NCBI GenBank assembly: GCA_014376785.1
Contig: JACMQW010000082.1
Span: 54,829-118,828, forward strand
Direction of reading: 5' to 3'
Length of the DNA stretch: 64,000 nucleotides
Source: Oligoflexia bacterium
GTDB lineage: Bacteria; Bdellovibrionota; UBA1018
A program made the translations under genes and the position numbers. Shown here piece by piece: positions 8,886 to 18,237 of the stretch (positions are counted from its first letter, which is position 1; each line of letters begins with the position of its first letter). Under the pieces are notes generated by a model, which was not told the origin of the DNA, did no database searches, and saw nothing but the letters and a program-made list of their open reading frames with translations.

Positions 8886-9707
8886 ATGAGTTTGCAGCGG
8901 TTATTCGGAGTGTTTTTCCTGGTTTGTTTGAGTGGGTGCTTAGAGTCGCAAGTGGCTCGGAAATCGGGTGCGGCAACTCTCGCGTCGAGGGCCGGCCTAA
9001 AAGCAGAATGGATTCAGTCTCCTCTGGTTTCGGAAGGCGAAAATCCCGCGCTTTACCCTTATGCGAAACGGGTGATGGAGGGGGCGCCGGTTCAGTGGAG
9101 AGTGCTATCTCTCACTAATCAATCGTCTGAACGATTGACGCTTTATTTCGGGGCTTGGGAAAACGACGAACTCGAAATGCGTCTCTCCACCTATTGCCCC
9201 ATTCTGGCCGATCGCCTGGTTCCGCGAGGGAACGAAGTAGCTATCGATATCTGCCGCTACATCAGCCGCTGGAAAGTGAGCGGATTAGAAATCTTGCGTG
9301 AGTACCACCGAATGGAGAATTCGGTCGCGGTTGCCAGAAATGAAACGGAACCGCTTAAAAATACGACGGATCTTCGGACTGGAGAGAAAATAGAACTCAT
9401 TGCGACCTTGATTCTGACCAGCGGATCTCCGATCCCGGGAGAAGTTCTCGGTGATCCGGCAAAAGAGCATTTCCTTCCACGTGGATTGCCTTCGCTGTAT
9501 ACCCAACAACTCCTCTCGACGGACTTCCGTAGACTCCTCCGGCCAAGTATTTACCGGGAGGATAGCACCCCGATTGAGGTGGGAGACTTTGCTGCAGAAG
9601 TGAGTTTTCACGGGCCTTCGTATTTCGACTTTGAGAGTCGGGAGAAGCAGCCAGGGCGAAAATCGATTTTTCCACCCGAGCGTGAAGGAATACCGCTATT
9701 CGAGTAA
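8886..9707 (+). CDS. Lipoprotein of unknown function
   Basis: The start at 8886 is chosen because GGAGGG precedes it at good distance and it opens directly into a signal peptide with lipobox (FFLVCLSGC, Cys near residue 17). The mature part (about 255 residues) is not a family I recognise. The middle part reads like a beta-rich domain (VQWRVLSLTNQSSERLTLYFG), similar in style to periplasmic Ig-like folds. The tail is Pro/Glu-rich. It lies upstream of rimI with only 24 bases between them and may share its transcript. Confidence 0.65.
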   Translation: MSLQRLFGVFFLVCLSGCLESQVARKSGAATLASRAGLKAEWIQSPLVSEGENPALYPYAKRVMEGAPVQWRVLSLTNQSSERLTLYFGAWENDELEMRLSTYCPILADRLVPRGNEVAIDICRYISRWKVSGLEILREYHRMENSVAVARNETEPLKNTTDLRTGEKIELIATLILTSGSPIPGEVLGDPAKEHFLPRGLPSLYTQQLLSTDFRRLLRPSIYREDSTPIEVGDFAAEVSFHGPSYFDFESREKQPGRKSIFPPEREGIPLFE

Positions 9708-9731
9708 GGCACTTCGTGAGAGGGGAAATTC

Positions 9732-10220
9732 ATGCTGACTTCAAACATCCAACCTCCCGTTTCCCTCCGTCCGGCGATCTTTGAGGATTTGGATGCGATC
9801 CTTTCGGTTGAAAAGCGCGTTCATACGGTTCCTTGGGAGAAAGCTCATTTTCAAGGCGAGCTTGAGAAATCGTATTCTCGTCTTTGGGTACTGACGGACG
9901 ACGAAACGGACAGCATCGTGTATGGATACGCAGTATTTTGGGTCATGGGCGAGTCTGCCGAAGTTTTGAATATTGCCGTCGATATTCCTCACCGGGGGCT
10001 CGGACTCGCGAAACTAATGCTGCAGCAAATCATCAATGAAGCTATGCGTCTGGGCCTCGAGAACCTGATGCTCGACGTCCGCAAATCGAATCTTCCCGCA
10101 GTGGGTCTTTATCAGCGTGCGGGGCTGTCCATCACCCAATACCGCAAGGGATTTTATTCAAATGGGGAAGACGCTTACCATATGACCGTAGGTCTGACTG
10201 GCGAAGCCACTGAGTTCTGA
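9732..10220 (+). CDS. rimI: GNAT acetyltransferase, RimI-like
   Basis: A 162-residue single-domain GNAT protein. The acetyl-CoA binding loop is HRGLGLAKLM after EVLNIAVDI, and the C-terminal block is LDVRKSNLPAVGLYQRAGL; both are diagnostic of RimI-type enzymes. RimI acetylates the N-terminal alanine of ribosomal protein S18. Many bacteria use close paralogues for other targets, so the substrate is inferred. GAGGGGA precedes the ATG. There is no TsaB/TsaD neighbour, which is where rimI often lies. Confidence 0.83.
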   Translation: MLTSNIQPPVSLRPAIFEDLDAILSVEKRVHTVPWEKAHFQGELEKSYSRLWVLTDDETDSIVYGYAVFWVMGESAEVLNIAVDIPHRGLGLAKLMLQQIINEAMRLGLENLMLDVRKSNLPAVGLYQRAGLSITQYRKGFYSNGEDAYHMTVGLTGEATEF

Positions 10221-10266
10221 TTCCTCTCGACCGAGTATTCCAGTCCAGAAACGCTGCGTCTCGTTT

Positions 10267-10295
10267 TTGACAGACTTAGTTTTCTTGGGTATCAG
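10267..10295 (+). promoter_or_regulatory. Candidate sigma-70-type promoter before the transglycosylase gene
   Basis: TTGACA at 10267-10272 is followed after 17 bases by TATCAG at 10290-10295. The first box is perfect, the second matches the consensus at four of six bases, and the spacing is ideal. It lies 28 bases upstream of the lytic transglycosylase start at 10323 and could drive the long plus-strand run that follows. Confidence 0.5.
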
Positions 10296-10322
10296 CCTTC
10301 CAACCTAAAAGATTGGAATCTC

Positions 10323-11108
10323 ATGAAGTACCTGCGACTCACGTCGTTCTGGGGCATGTCGCTCTGGGCTGCGGCTTGGTTCATTTCCTTAATTTTCCCT
10401 TTCAGCCACTCCACTGAGGCGATGATTTATCCCGTGAGAAGCCTCTATCAAGGAGGAGCTTACGCCACCCTCACCGAGACCACCCTCGAGCGGGTTTTTT
10501 CCGATCGCATGAGTGGAAAGTCAGAACTCTATGACTTAACCGGAAAGTCCGGACTTCGGGACCGAAGCAATCTTTCGAAACGATTAGCTGCTCACCTTTA
10601 TCAACTTTGTCTGCAAAATCGGCTCGACCCCGCATTCATTCTATCTGTCATTCAAGCCGAGTCGAGATTCCAGCTGGATGCTGAGAGCCCGGCGGGTGCC
10701 ATCGGACTTATGCAACTCATGCCGGGCACCGCCCGCGTGGTTGCGGCGAAGCATCCGACCCTTCTCAGCTCGGAGCGCTTCACGGCAAATGACCTTCGAG
10801 ATCCTTTTCTGAATTTGACACTTGGCGTAGTGTATTTGAAGGAGATGAAGGATCGCTACACCGGACTTTCTCCTTACTACCATTTAGCGGCCTATAATAT
10901 GGGTCCCGGATCCCTCGACGCGCTCATGGCGGGACCAGATTTTCGACCCGAGAAAACTTTGAAATACTACCAAGGCATCATGCGAGGCGTGAGTCACTGG
11001 AGGCATTATCAAGGCCGGCATTCGAAAGTGTCGACTACCCATTCTGGAGCGCTCGGGATAAAACCAATCTCGGATGTCGCGAGAAATTCACCCAACCGAA
11101 AAATCTAA
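10323..11108 (+). CDS. Lytic murein transglycosylase (SLT/MltE-type domain)
   Basis: A signal or anchor segment (MSLWAAAWFISLIFPFS) leads into a soluble SLT domain at about residues 85-235. QAESRFQLDAESPAGAIGLM carries the catalytic Glu (the E of QAES), followed by QLMPGTA, DPFLNLTLGVVYL and AAYNMGPG, all standard for family 1 transglycosylases. The enzyme cleaves peptidoglycan glycan strands, forming 1,6-anhydro ends. The gene overlaps queC by 35 bases in another frame. Confidence 0.88.
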   Translation: MKYLRLTSFWGMSLWAAAWFISLIFPFSHSTEAMIYPVRSLYQGGAYATLTETTLERVFSDRMSGKSELYDLTGKSGLRDRSNLSKRLAAHLYQLCLQNRLDPAFILSVIQAESRFQLDAESPAGAIGLMQLMPGTARVVAAKHPTLLSSERFTANDLRDPFLNLTLGVVYLKEMKDRYTGLSPYYHLAAYNMGPGSLDALMAGPDFRPEKTLKYYQGIMRGVSHWRHYQGRHSKVSTTHSGALGIKPISDVARNSPNRKI

Positions 11109-11787
11109 ATCCGCAGGTCGGCCCTCCAGTGTCATTTTACTCAGCGGGGGACTCGACTCCGCCGCAAACCTGGCCTTGGGAGTGGAGTCGGGGGACGTTC
11201 TGCTTGCCCTTCACGTGGATTACGGACAGCGGGCCGAAGTTCCCGAATGGCGCGCCTCTCAGAAACTCGCCGATTATTATGGCGTGAAGATTGAGAAAAT
11301 TTCGATCCCTTGGTTAGGCGCCCTGGGCGGAAGTAGCCTGACCGATCGCTCAAAAACGATTCCCGAACTGAAGTGGTCTGAACTCGATACCCTTCCTAAA
11401 ATCCAGGAGAGCGCAAAGTCCGTTTGGGTTCCGAATCGAAACGGAGTGCTCGTCAATTTAGCAGCGAGTTTCGCCGAGCGCCTGCGCGCGGATCAGGTGC
11501 TGGTGGGTTTCAACCGTGAAGAAGCCACGACATTCCCTGATAATTCAGAGGAATTTCTCGATCAGTGCACGCAGGCGCTTCGTTATTCGACTGCAAATGG
11601 AGTGGCGGTTTTTTCTTACACGACTCGGTTCGATAAAATTCAAATCTGCGACGCCTTAAAAAACCTTTCTCGTCCTTTTCCTCACGCCCTCGTCTGGAGT
11701 TGCTACCTCGCGGGTGATGAACCTTGTGGAAAATGTGAATCCTGCGGCCGGCATGACCGGGCTTTAAAAGGTGCGGGAGTGGAATGA
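11074..11787 (+). CDS. queC: 7-cyano-7-deazaguanine synthase (queuosine pathway)
   Basis: The N-terminal PP-loop LLSGGLDSAANLA is the ATP pyrophosphatase signature. NGVLVNLAASFAE and VGFNREEATTFPDNS are conserved in QueC, and the C-terminus has four zinc-binding cysteines (CYLAGDEPCGKCESCGRHDRAL, with CGKCESCGRHDRA). QueC converts 7-carboxy-7-deazaguanine to preQ0 using ATP and ammonia. At 237 residues it is of family size. No other queuosine gene is in the window, and no preQ1 riboswitch was seen upstream. Its stop overlaps the start of the next gene by four bases. Confidence 0.93.
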   Translation: MSREIHPTEKSKSAGRPSSVILLSGGLDSAANLALGVESGDVLLALHVDYGQRAEVPEWRASQKLADYYGVKIEKISIPWLGALGGSSLTDRSKTIPELKWSELDTLPKIQESAKSVWVPNRNGVLVNLAASFAERLRADQVLVGFNREEATTFPDNSEEFLDQCTQALRYSTANGVAVFSYTTRFDKIQICDALKNLSRPFPHALVWSCYLAGDEPCGKCESCGRHDRALKGAGVE

Positions 11788-13271
11788 GAGTGGCGCCGAT
11801 CCTGATCTTGCATTCGATTTTGTCCGCCGGAATGATTTTATGGGTCTCCGGTTGTGTGTCGGCTCTGAAGGAGCCCCCCGCAGCAGTTCAAGCCGAACTG
11901 AAGGACCAGAAAATTGAGACTCGGCTTCGCGCAGGAATTCACGAGCGTTTAAAGGCAGGACTCGGTTGGGGGTATGTGGCGGCGATTCGCGAGGACGGAA
12001 AAAACGCCGTTTTCGCTGCTGGTAAGAAAACGTTAGAGCCCGCTAGTCTTTTTCTCGATGTGGATTCCGTCCCGGTCGGTTCGGTTTCTAAGGTTTTTAC
12101 GGGCTTCCTTCTGCACCTCGCGGAGCAAGAGGGGCGGTTGAAGCTGAATAAAACGCTCGGGGAAGTGTTCCCGCGTTTGAAAAAAACAGATGCCGGGAAA
12201 ATCACCCTTTTTGATTTGGGACTGCATCAGTCGGGACTTCCTCGTTCACTTCCCTCGCTTCGACTGAAAAAAGACGACCCGTATGCGGACATTCAGAAAG
12301 AAGAAGTCCTCCGCCTCCTCGGAGAATGGAAAGCTCCCAATATTCCTGGCTTAAAGGCACCGCGAGTTTACTCGAACTGGGGATACCTCGTTCTCGGTTT
12401 GGTTTTGGAAAAGGTTTACGGCCAGAGCTATTCGGCGATTCTACAGAACAAAATTTTTTCTCCCCTAGGATTCGAAAATGCTTCGATCCATTCTGAGTCG
12501 ACGAAAACGAGGCGGAGGTCGCGTAGCCACCGATCACGGGTCGCCAGGGCATCAGAGGGATATTCGCTTGCGGGAGATCCCCTTCCGGAATGGTCGTTCA
12601 AGGGATTCACCGCCGCAACCGGTGGAGTTCAGGCCAGCGCCGCAGATATTCAGCTCATTTTGGCTGCTCTCGAGAGTCCTGGGGAGTCCACACTTGGAAA
12701 GGCGATTCGACTCTCGATGGATTCGGGAATCGGATGGGATTCTGAGCCCGGCCACTCTTTGCTTTGGAAAAGCGGAGCGACTGCTGGCACGCGCTCGATT
12801 TTGTTGTTTGACCGGTCTAAGAAACGCGGACTCTTTCTTGAAACAAACGCTCCACTGGCAACCGACTCGCTTGCCATCTATGCCGCTGGCCTCAGCGCTG
12901 CCGATACTTTGGTCGCCCGAATCGTCACTCCGCGCTTAGCTACCGCAGATGAGATTGCCCATTTGAAAGGCCGGTATCACGTCGTTTCTCCATCGCCGGC
13001 TCTGACTGGGCTCGTGATCAGCGAAACGCTCGGCCGAATCGTTGGGCACTATTCTTTTGGGTCCGCGACCGCGGGTGTTTTGCTCCTGCCCGGAGCAGAA
13101 TTTGGTAGCTGGAACGTGGCGGAAGGAGAACTGAACATCGATAAAATTCGTGTGAGTTCTCCTGGGGACGTCACGCACCTATCGCTATCGATTTCCACGG
13201 GCGGCTTGGTGACGGTTTATGAATTAGAAAAAGAACCCGTAAAAGTGGAAGCCTATCCCGCGCAAGAATAG
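11784..13271 (+). CDS. Lipoprotein serine hydrolase, beta-lactamase/AmpC-like (class C fold)
   Basis: Signal peptide with lipobox (LWVSGC, Cys24). The PF00144-type domain follows: VPVGSVSKVFTGFLLHL holds the SxxK active site (Ser100, Lys103), and RVYSNWGYLVLG holds the Tyr-x-Asn motif (Tyr196, Asn198). These proteins include penicillin-binding peptidases, esterases and beta-lactamases, so the reaction is open. The HxG-type third motif may be SLLWKSGATAG. A short Arg/Ser-rich insertion (residues near 240-255) sits between the two motif regions. The gene is coupled to queC by an ATGA overlap, but a functional link is unlikely. Confidence 0.8.
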   Translation: MRVAPILILHSILSAGMILWVSGCVSALKEPPAAVQAELKDQKIETRLRAGIHERLKAGLGWGYVAAIREDGKNAVFAAGKKTLEPASLFLDVDSVPVGSVSKVFTGFLLHLAEQEGRLKLNKTLGEVFPRLKKTDAGKITLFDLGLHQSGLPRSLPSLRLKKDDPYADIQKEEVLRLLGEWKAPNIPGLKAPRVYSNWGYLVLGLVLEKVYGQSYSAILQNKIFSPLGFENASIHSESTKTRRRSRSHRSRVARASEGYSLAGDPLPEWSFKGFTAATGGVQASAADIQLILAALESPGESTLGKAIRLSMDSGIGWDSEPGHSLLWKSGATAGTRSILLFDRSKKRGLFLETNAPLATDSLAIYAAGLSAADTLVARIVTPRLATADEIAHLKGRYHVVSPSPALTGLVISETLGRIVGHYSFGSATAGVLLLPGAEFGSWNVAEGELNIDKIRVSSPGDVTHLSLSISTGGLVTVYELEKEPVKVEAYPAQE

Positions 13272-13291
13272 CCAGGGATGTTTGGAGAGTA

Positions 13292-13915
13292 ATGCAGATT
13301 CAGATCCGATTCATTCCAGAGCAAACGGCCTACCTCGGCCCCGAACTTCGTCCTCATTTCCTATTAGAAAAATGGAAAATCAGGGGCTCGGCGCTCGCCG
13401 CGTTCGTGGGTCCCTGCGAAGTCAAAACCGGCGATTTAGTCGACTGGGAAGACCGCCTTGAAAATGATTTCATCCGTGCGAAACTGATGGTCCATTTCTT
13501 AGGAGAGTTTTTTGGGATCTCCTTGAGTGAGGGCGTTCTCTATCAGCGCCTTTTCATGGCTACTGCGGGCGCAGAAATTAGCCGAGCAACTGGTAAACCC
13601 GTCTCGCGCGACGGAGATGACCTTTTCTGGTTTGACGGGAAAGATCCGCGAAAGCTCTCGGTCTCCATCGTGACGGCATCGCCGGTTTCGGTTCTCCTCC
13701 ATGCGGGCATAAACCTCGACGCCGCAGGAGCGCCAGTGAAGGCGGCCGGGCTGTTTGATTTGGGGATGAGAGGCCTAAACCCCTCCGATTCCACAGCACC
13801 TTCGTCCGCGGAATCTGAGCCAATTACGGCTCTGGTCATGCGTATTCTCGAATTGTTTCAAGCTGAGGTAGCGAGCATCGAGTGGGCTTGCGCCAAGGTC
13901 CGCCCCGTGGTGTAG
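13292..13915 (+). CDS. DUF366 family protein
   Basis: A 207-residue cytosolic protein. The pattern YLGPELRPHFLLEK, AFVGPCEV, then VDWEDRLENDFIRAKLMVHFLGEFF matches DUF366, a small family of unknown function found in diverse bacteria and archaea. GGAGAG lies close before the ATG. It sits 8 bases before hisC and 20 after the serine hydrolase, within the plus-strand run. Confidence 0.75.
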   Translation: MQIQIRFIPEQTAYLGPELRPHFLLEKWKIRGSALAAFVGPCEVKTGDLVDWEDRLENDFIRAKLMVHFLGEFFGISLSEGVLYQRLFMATAGAEISRATGKPVSRDGDDLFWFDGKDPRKLSVSIVTASPVSVLLHAGINLDAAGAPVKAAGLFDLGMRGLNPSDSTAPSSAESEPITALVMRILELFQAEVASIEWACAKVRPVV

Positions 13916-13923
13916 TTTGCCAC

Positions 13924-15105
13924 ATGTCCTTTCCTCTCGCTCCTGCCTATATTCGAAATCTCGCGCCTTACGTTCCTGGGAAACCGATCGAAGAAACGCA
14001 GCGCGAATACAAAATTAAAAATGTGGTGAAGCTTGCTTCAAATGAAAATCCACTCGGACCTTCTCCGAAAGCGTTGAAGCTCCTTCGAAAGAAAATTCTC
14101 GACCTTCATCGCTATCCCGATGCCTCGGGCTTCCACTTGAAGGCGGCGATTTCCAAGCACCTGAAACTGGGTACGGAAAAAATCATCATCGGCAACGGTT
14201 CAAATGAAGTGATCGATCTGCTGATTCGGACTTACTGTGTTCCCGGCGATGCAATCGTGAACTCCCGAGCGGCATTCATTGCATACCGGATTTGCGCGCA
14301 AATTCAGGGAGTGACGACGCTGGAATCGAAACTTACTTCGGATCTGCGCACGGACCTAAAAGACATGGCGGAAGTCGTGCGGAAAAATCCGCGCGTAAAA
14401 ATGGTATTCATCGCGAATCCAAATAATCCGACGGGGACTTACAACACGAAATCAGAGTTGCGCGCATTCCTGAGCGAAATGAAAGAAATTCGGGGGGGCA
14501 CCGTGCTTGTCGTTCTGGATTACGCTTACTGGGAATATGTGACGGCGGCGGATCTGCCTGAACCGGTTTCTCTCATGAAGGATTATCCGAGCATGATGAT
14601 CCTTCGGACCTTCTCGAAAATTTACGGACTGGCCGGATTACGAGTCGGTTATGGCATTTCGGCGCCGGAAATCATTTCGACCGTGGAGAAAACGCGGCAG
14701 CCATTCAATTTAAATTCCCCGGCTCTCGCCGCGGCAGCGGAATCGCTCGGTGACGTCGCATTTGTCAAGCGCGCTCGCCGCGCAAATGACGACGGAATGA
14801 AATTGTGGAAAAAAGCTCTGGAACGAATGGGAATTCCCTATTGGCCGAGCCAGGGAAATTTCATTTTGCTGAATACCTCGGAAGGTTTTGGTCGAACCGG
14901 CGTAGATGTTTTTGAAAGCTGCCTCCGTCGGGGTGTGATTTTTCGGCCGGTGGCGAATTACGGTTTGACTCATGCCTTACGAATTTCAATCGGAACCAAA
15001 GCGGAAAATACAGTCGCCATTCGTGCTCTGGAAAAGGAGCTCCCAGCTGATCGGAAACTGATCGCTCCCGCTCGCCGGAAGACTTCGAGTCGCTCCCGTG
15101 CGTGA
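13924..15105 (+). CDS. hisC: Histidinol-phosphate aminotransferase-like PLP enzyme
   Basis: The ATG at 13924 is preferred because MSFPLAPAYIRNLAPYVPGK is the usual HisC opening; an in-frame GTG further upstream would overlap the DUF366 gene. ASNENPLGPSPKA is the substrate-binding start, ANPNNPTGTYN the PLP-binding stretch, and FSKIYGLAGLRVGYG holds the Schiff-base Lys. HisC transaminates histidinol-phosphate, but without other his genes nearby a role as an aromatic aminotransferase is equally possible. It overlaps cmk by 8 bases. Confidence 0.9.
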   Translation: MSFPLAPAYIRNLAPYVPGKPIEETQREYKIKNVVKLASNENPLGPSPKALKLLRKKILDLHRYPDASGFHLKAAISKHLKLGTEKIIIGNGSNEVIDLLIRTYCVPGDAIVNSRAAFIAYRICAQIQGVTTLESKLTSDLRTDLKDMAEVVRKNPRVKMVFIANPNNPTGTYNTKSELRAFLSEMKEIRGGTVLVVLDYAYWEYVTAADLPEPVSLMKDYPSMMILRTFSKIYGLAGLRVGYGISAPEIISTVEKTRQPFNLNSPALAAAAESLGDVAFVKRARRANDDGMKLWKKALERMGIPYWPSQGNFILLNTSEGFGRTGVDVFESCLRRGVIFRPVANYGLTHALRISIGTKAENTVAIRALEKELPADRKLIAPARRKTSSRSRA

Positions 15106-15853
15106 TTCCCTTCTTTCAATTCGGAAAGAGGGTACCGTCATCGCGATCGATGGACCGGCAGGTACGGGAAAAAGTACCGTGACGAAACGACTGGCTGAAA
15201 GTTTGGGCTTTATCCACGTGGATACGGGTGCCCTCTACCGTTCGATTGCTTACCTCGTGCTTCGCGAGCGGGGAGCAACCGAAGGGGGGCTTGACTCGTT
15301 CACTCCCGAGCAGTTGCCCGCCGTGGAATCGCGCGCAGTGGAAATCGCCGGGGCCGCGGAGCTTCGCTTTGAAAGAAAGCCCAAGCTGAATCCTGCAAAT
15401 CGTATTTTCGCGAACGGGGAGGACATCACTTCCTTCATTCGCACCCCTGAAATTTCGATGAGCGCGAGTCGGATCTCAGCGATTCCGGCCGTGCGAAGTG
15501 CGCTGATCGCGCTTCAACGCACGATGGGAGGAAGGGGTAAGGCCATCTTAGAAGGTCGAGACATCGGGACCGTCATTTTCCCGGATGCGGACGTGAAGTT
15601 TTTTTTGACGGCCTCGATCGAGGAACGCGCGAAGCGGAGACTGGCAGAGCTCGAGGCCTCCGGGGCGGATGCTCCGAGCTATGAAGAAGTGAAGGCTCAA
15701 ATCGCGGAAAGAGATCGGGGAGACATGACCCGGGCAGTCGCCCCCCTTCGCCAAGCCACGGACGCTATCGTACTCGATACTTCGAATTCGACTCTCGACG
15801 AAGTCGTGGAGTGGATGGAGAAGCAAGTTCGGGATAAACTCTCATTGTCATGA
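15098..15853 (+). CDS. cmk: Cytidylate kinase
   Basis: The P-loop IDGPAGTGKSTVTKRLA, then VDTGALYRSIAY, EGRDIGTVIFPDADVKFFL and AERDRGDMTRAVAPL, are all diagnostic of Cmk. It phosphorylates CMP and dCMP. Length (251 with the ATG/GTG start at 15098) is slightly above the usual 225-230, from an N-terminal extension of about 12 residues. The rpsA gene that often follows cmk is absent; a heptosyltransferase gene follows with a 4-base overlap. Confidence 0.94.
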   Translation: MRDSLLSIRKEGTVIAIDGPAGTGKSTVTKRLAESLGFIHVDTGALYRSIAYLVLRERGATEGGLDSFTPEQLPAVESRAVEIAGAAELRFERKPKLNPANRIFANGEDITSFIRTPEISMSASRISAIPAVRSALIALQRTMGGRGKAILEGRDIGTVIFPDADVKFFLTASIEERAKRRLAELEASGADAPSYEEVKAQIAERDRGDMTRAVAPLRQATDAIVLDTSNSTLDEVVEWMEKQVRDKLSLS

Positions 15854-17046
15854 ATCGAACCGCTCCTCATTCACGAGTCGAAATTGTTTCGGAATCTCTG
15901 GCCCCGCGGTCACCCAGAATCTTGGTTGCCCGTCCGGACCGGATCGGTGATGTGGTTCTTTCCACTCCCGTCCTGCAGGCCCTTCGTGAACAGTATCCGA
16001 ATGCCCACATCACGTTTCTGGTTCGGGATTTTGTCGCTCCGATTATTCGCGGTCTTCAGGACGTGGACTCGGTTTTTATTTACGATCCGGACGGGCGTCA
16101 TTCTGGGGTAGGGGGCTTCTTTCGTTTGATGGAAGAATTGAAAGCCCAACGCTTTCAAATCGCGATCGCTCTGCACTCGGACCTTCGAATTGCTGCCGCC
16201 CTTTACGGAGTAGGCGTTCCAAACCGGGTTGGTCCCTTATCAAAAATTCATTCTTACCTTTTTTATAACCGTGGCTCTCGCCAGCGCCGCTCGCTCGTCG
16301 AGATGCATGAAGCGGATTACAATCTCCAACTTCTTCGGAAGCTCGGGATTCGCACGGGAAGCCGCACCCTTTCCACAAAAGTAGCGTTGTCTGAAGACAA
16401 AAGGGCTTGGGCGAGAGGATGGCTTGCGGAAAATGGACTTCGTCCGGCGCAAGTTGAAGACCAGACCGTCCATTCATCCGCTCGGAAGCTGGTTATTGTT
16501 CATCCCGGTATGGGAGGTTCCGCTCTGAATTGGCCGGAAAATTATTACGTCGATTTGATCCGGTCGATTAAAAACGAGGGTCATGACGTGCTCGTCACGG
16601 GCGGACCTGCGGAAAGTTATCTGCTCGAGCGCATTAAAGCCCAAGCTTTGAAGACGGAGCATCCCATTGTGATTTACGGTGGAAGCGAAGCCGGCTCGGT
16701 CGAAAATCTTGCGGCTCTCTTTTCTGAGGGCGACTTAATTGTTGCGCCGTCGACCGGCCCCCTTCACATCGCAGTCGCACTGGGGAAGCCAGTCGTCACT
16801 TTCTACCCTCCCATTCGCGTCCAAAGCGCGATTAGATGGGGGCCTTACGTTTCGGACTCGGAAGATGCAGGGGTGCTGGCTCCCGAGGTTTACTGCGGCC
16901 AAGATTTCAAATGTCGCGGGCCGAAGTGCCATTATTATCCCTGCATGAAAACGATTGGTCCAAGGGAAGCGCTCAGTGAAGTGCTTCGTTTGCTTGCGCG
17001 CACCAGTTTAAATCGTCCCGAACCCCTGCCGAAAGTGGAGTCATGA
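15850..17046 (+). CDS. Glycosyltransferase family 9 (ADP-heptose:LPS heptosyltransferase)
   Basis: GT9 fold: the N-terminal half opens with RILVARPDRIGDVVLSTPVL and continues with VRDFVAPIIRGL. The C-terminal half has HPGMGGSALNWPENYYVDLI, VTGGPAE and VAPSTGPLHIAVALGKPVV, the donor-binding region. Enzymes of this type (WaaC, WaaF, RfaQ) add heptose to the LPS inner core at the cytoplasmic face of the inner membrane. Which heptose position is transferred cannot be told. The next gene makes the heptose donor precursor, and the two overlap by 4 bases, which supports an LPS role. Confidence 0.88.
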   Translation: MNRTAPHSRVEIVSESLAPRSPRILVARPDRIGDVVLSTPVLQALREQYPNAHITFLVRDFVAPIIRGLQDVDSVFIYDPDGRHSGVGGFFRLMEELKAQRFQIAIALHSDLRIAAALYGVGVPNRVGPLSKIHSYLFYNRGSRQRRSLVEMHEADYNLQLLRKLGIRTGSRTLSTKVALSEDKRAWARGWLAENGLRPAQVEDQTVHSSARKLVIVHPGMGGSALNWPENYYVDLIRSIKNEGHDVLVTGGPAESYLLERIKAQALKTEHPIVIYGGSEAGSVENLAALFSEGDLIVAPSTGPLHIAVALGKPVVTFYPPIRVQSAIRWGPYVSDSEDAGVLAPEVYCGQDFKCRGPKCHYYPCMKTIGPREALSEVLRLLARTSLNRPEPLPKVES

Positions 17047-18089
17047 ATCCCGTCGATCGTCTGAAGTCATTGGTTGCTGCTTTTTCGAAACGTCGCATCT
17101 TAGTCATCGGAGACGTGGGGATCGATCGATACGTGACCGGCGATGTGGAGCGAATCAGTCCGGAAGCGCCCGTTCCCGTCGTTTTTGTAAAAAGTGAAAT
17201 TCATAAACTTGGCCTGGCCGCTAACGTCGCCGATAATTTACACGCTTTGGACGCCGAATCCGATTTGATCGGAGTCATCGGAGAGGACCGATTCGCAAGC
17301 GAAGTTCGGTCGCTGCTGCGGAGAGAAAAAGTTTCAGACCGCGGCTTAGTGGTGGATCCCGCTCGGCGCACGATCGTGAAAGAACGTATCGTGAGTGATC
17401 GCCAGCAACTCCTTCGGATCGATTATGAGTCTCCAGAGCCGGTATCGGCTGCGATCGAGAAACAAATCCTCGCATCCGTGAAAAGGCTTCTCTCGGGTGC
17501 TCGTGCTAAAAAAGCGGCGACTCGCGTGGATGGACTCATTGTTCAGGATTACGCAAAAGGGATGCTGTCCCTAGAGGTGATCGCCCAAATTTCGAAGCTC
17601 GCGAAAGCAGCGAAAGTGCCCGTTTTCATGGATCCGAACGCGAAGTCTACGTTAGACCTTTATACGGGTGCAACGTTTCTGACTCCTAACGCGAAAGAAG
17701 CGGCCGCGCTTTCAGGCGTGGCGATTCGAGATCATTCGAGTCTAAAGTCTGCGGGTTCGAAGCTGCTGAAAGGTACCGGCGCAGAGTTTGTGGTGATCAC
17801 GCTCGGAAAAGACGGCATGGCGATCTTTACGAAGGGCTCTCGCGAGCCTGAGATGATTCCGACTTTCGCCCGCGAGGTCTACGACGTCTCGGGAGCGGGC
17901 GATACTGTCATTTCGATTATGGCGCTCGCTTACGCATCGGGCGCGACGATTCGCGAAGCCGCTATCTTAGGAAATCTCGGAGCCGGTGTCGTCGTTGCGA
18001 AGCGGGGTACGGCGACTTGTACGCCGGAAGAGTTGAATCAAGCGATGAAGGCAGCGGTCACAGCCGGTTTGCTGGTGGCGGAAATCTAA
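17043..18089 (+). CDS. rfaE1: D-glycero-beta-D-manno-heptose-7-phosphate kinase (single domain)
   Basis: A PfkB/ribokinase-family kinase: VIGDVGIDRYVTGDVERISP with EAPVPVV is the HldE kinase-domain signature. The C-terminal DVSGAGDTVISIMALAYA carries the catalytic Asp. It phosphorylates heptose-7-phosphate at C1. In E. coli the HldE protein also carries a C-terminal nucleotidyltransferase domain. Here the protein ends at 348 residues, so the ADP-transfer step must be a separate gene elsewhere (RfaE2 type). It ends the hisC-cmk-GT9 run and is followed by a strong hairpin terminator. Confidence 0.92.
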   Translation: MNPVDRLKSLVAAFSKRRILVIGDVGIDRYVTGDVERISPEAPVPVVFVKSEIHKLGLAANVADNLHALDAESDLIGVIGEDRFASEVRSLLRREKVSDRGLVVDPARRTIVKERIVSDRQQLLRIDYESPEPVSAAIEKQILASVKRLLSGARAKKAATRVDGLIVQDYAKGMLSLEVIAQISKLAKAAKVPVFMDPNAKSTLDLYTGATFLTPNAKEAAALSGVAIRDHSSLKSAGSKLLKGTGAEFVVITLGKDGMAIFTKGSREPEMIPTFAREVYDVSGAGDTVISIMALAYASGATIREAAILGNLGAGVVVAKRGTATCTPEELNQAMKAAVTAGLLVAEI

Positions 18090-18165
18090 AAACCTTCAGT
18101 GCTTAATCCGCTTTTTTGAGCCTGACCGTTCAGGGTGCAGTGCATCTAGCACTTGACGAAAAATT

Positions 18166-18208
18166 GAAAAAATCCAGAGAAGATTCAAATCTCTCCTCTG
18201 GATTTTTT
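18166..18208. terminator. Bidirectional intrinsic terminator
   Basis: An inverted repeat of 12 to 13 bases (aaaaaatccagag pairing with ctctggatttttt) with a short inner hairpin. The A-tract and T-tract let it work on both strands, so it can end the plus-strand heptose run (stop 18089) and the opposing minus-strand secreted-protein gene (stop 18238). Confidence 0.85.
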
Positions 18209-18237
18209 GTAGGGTGATCAAATTCAGCTAGAAAAAT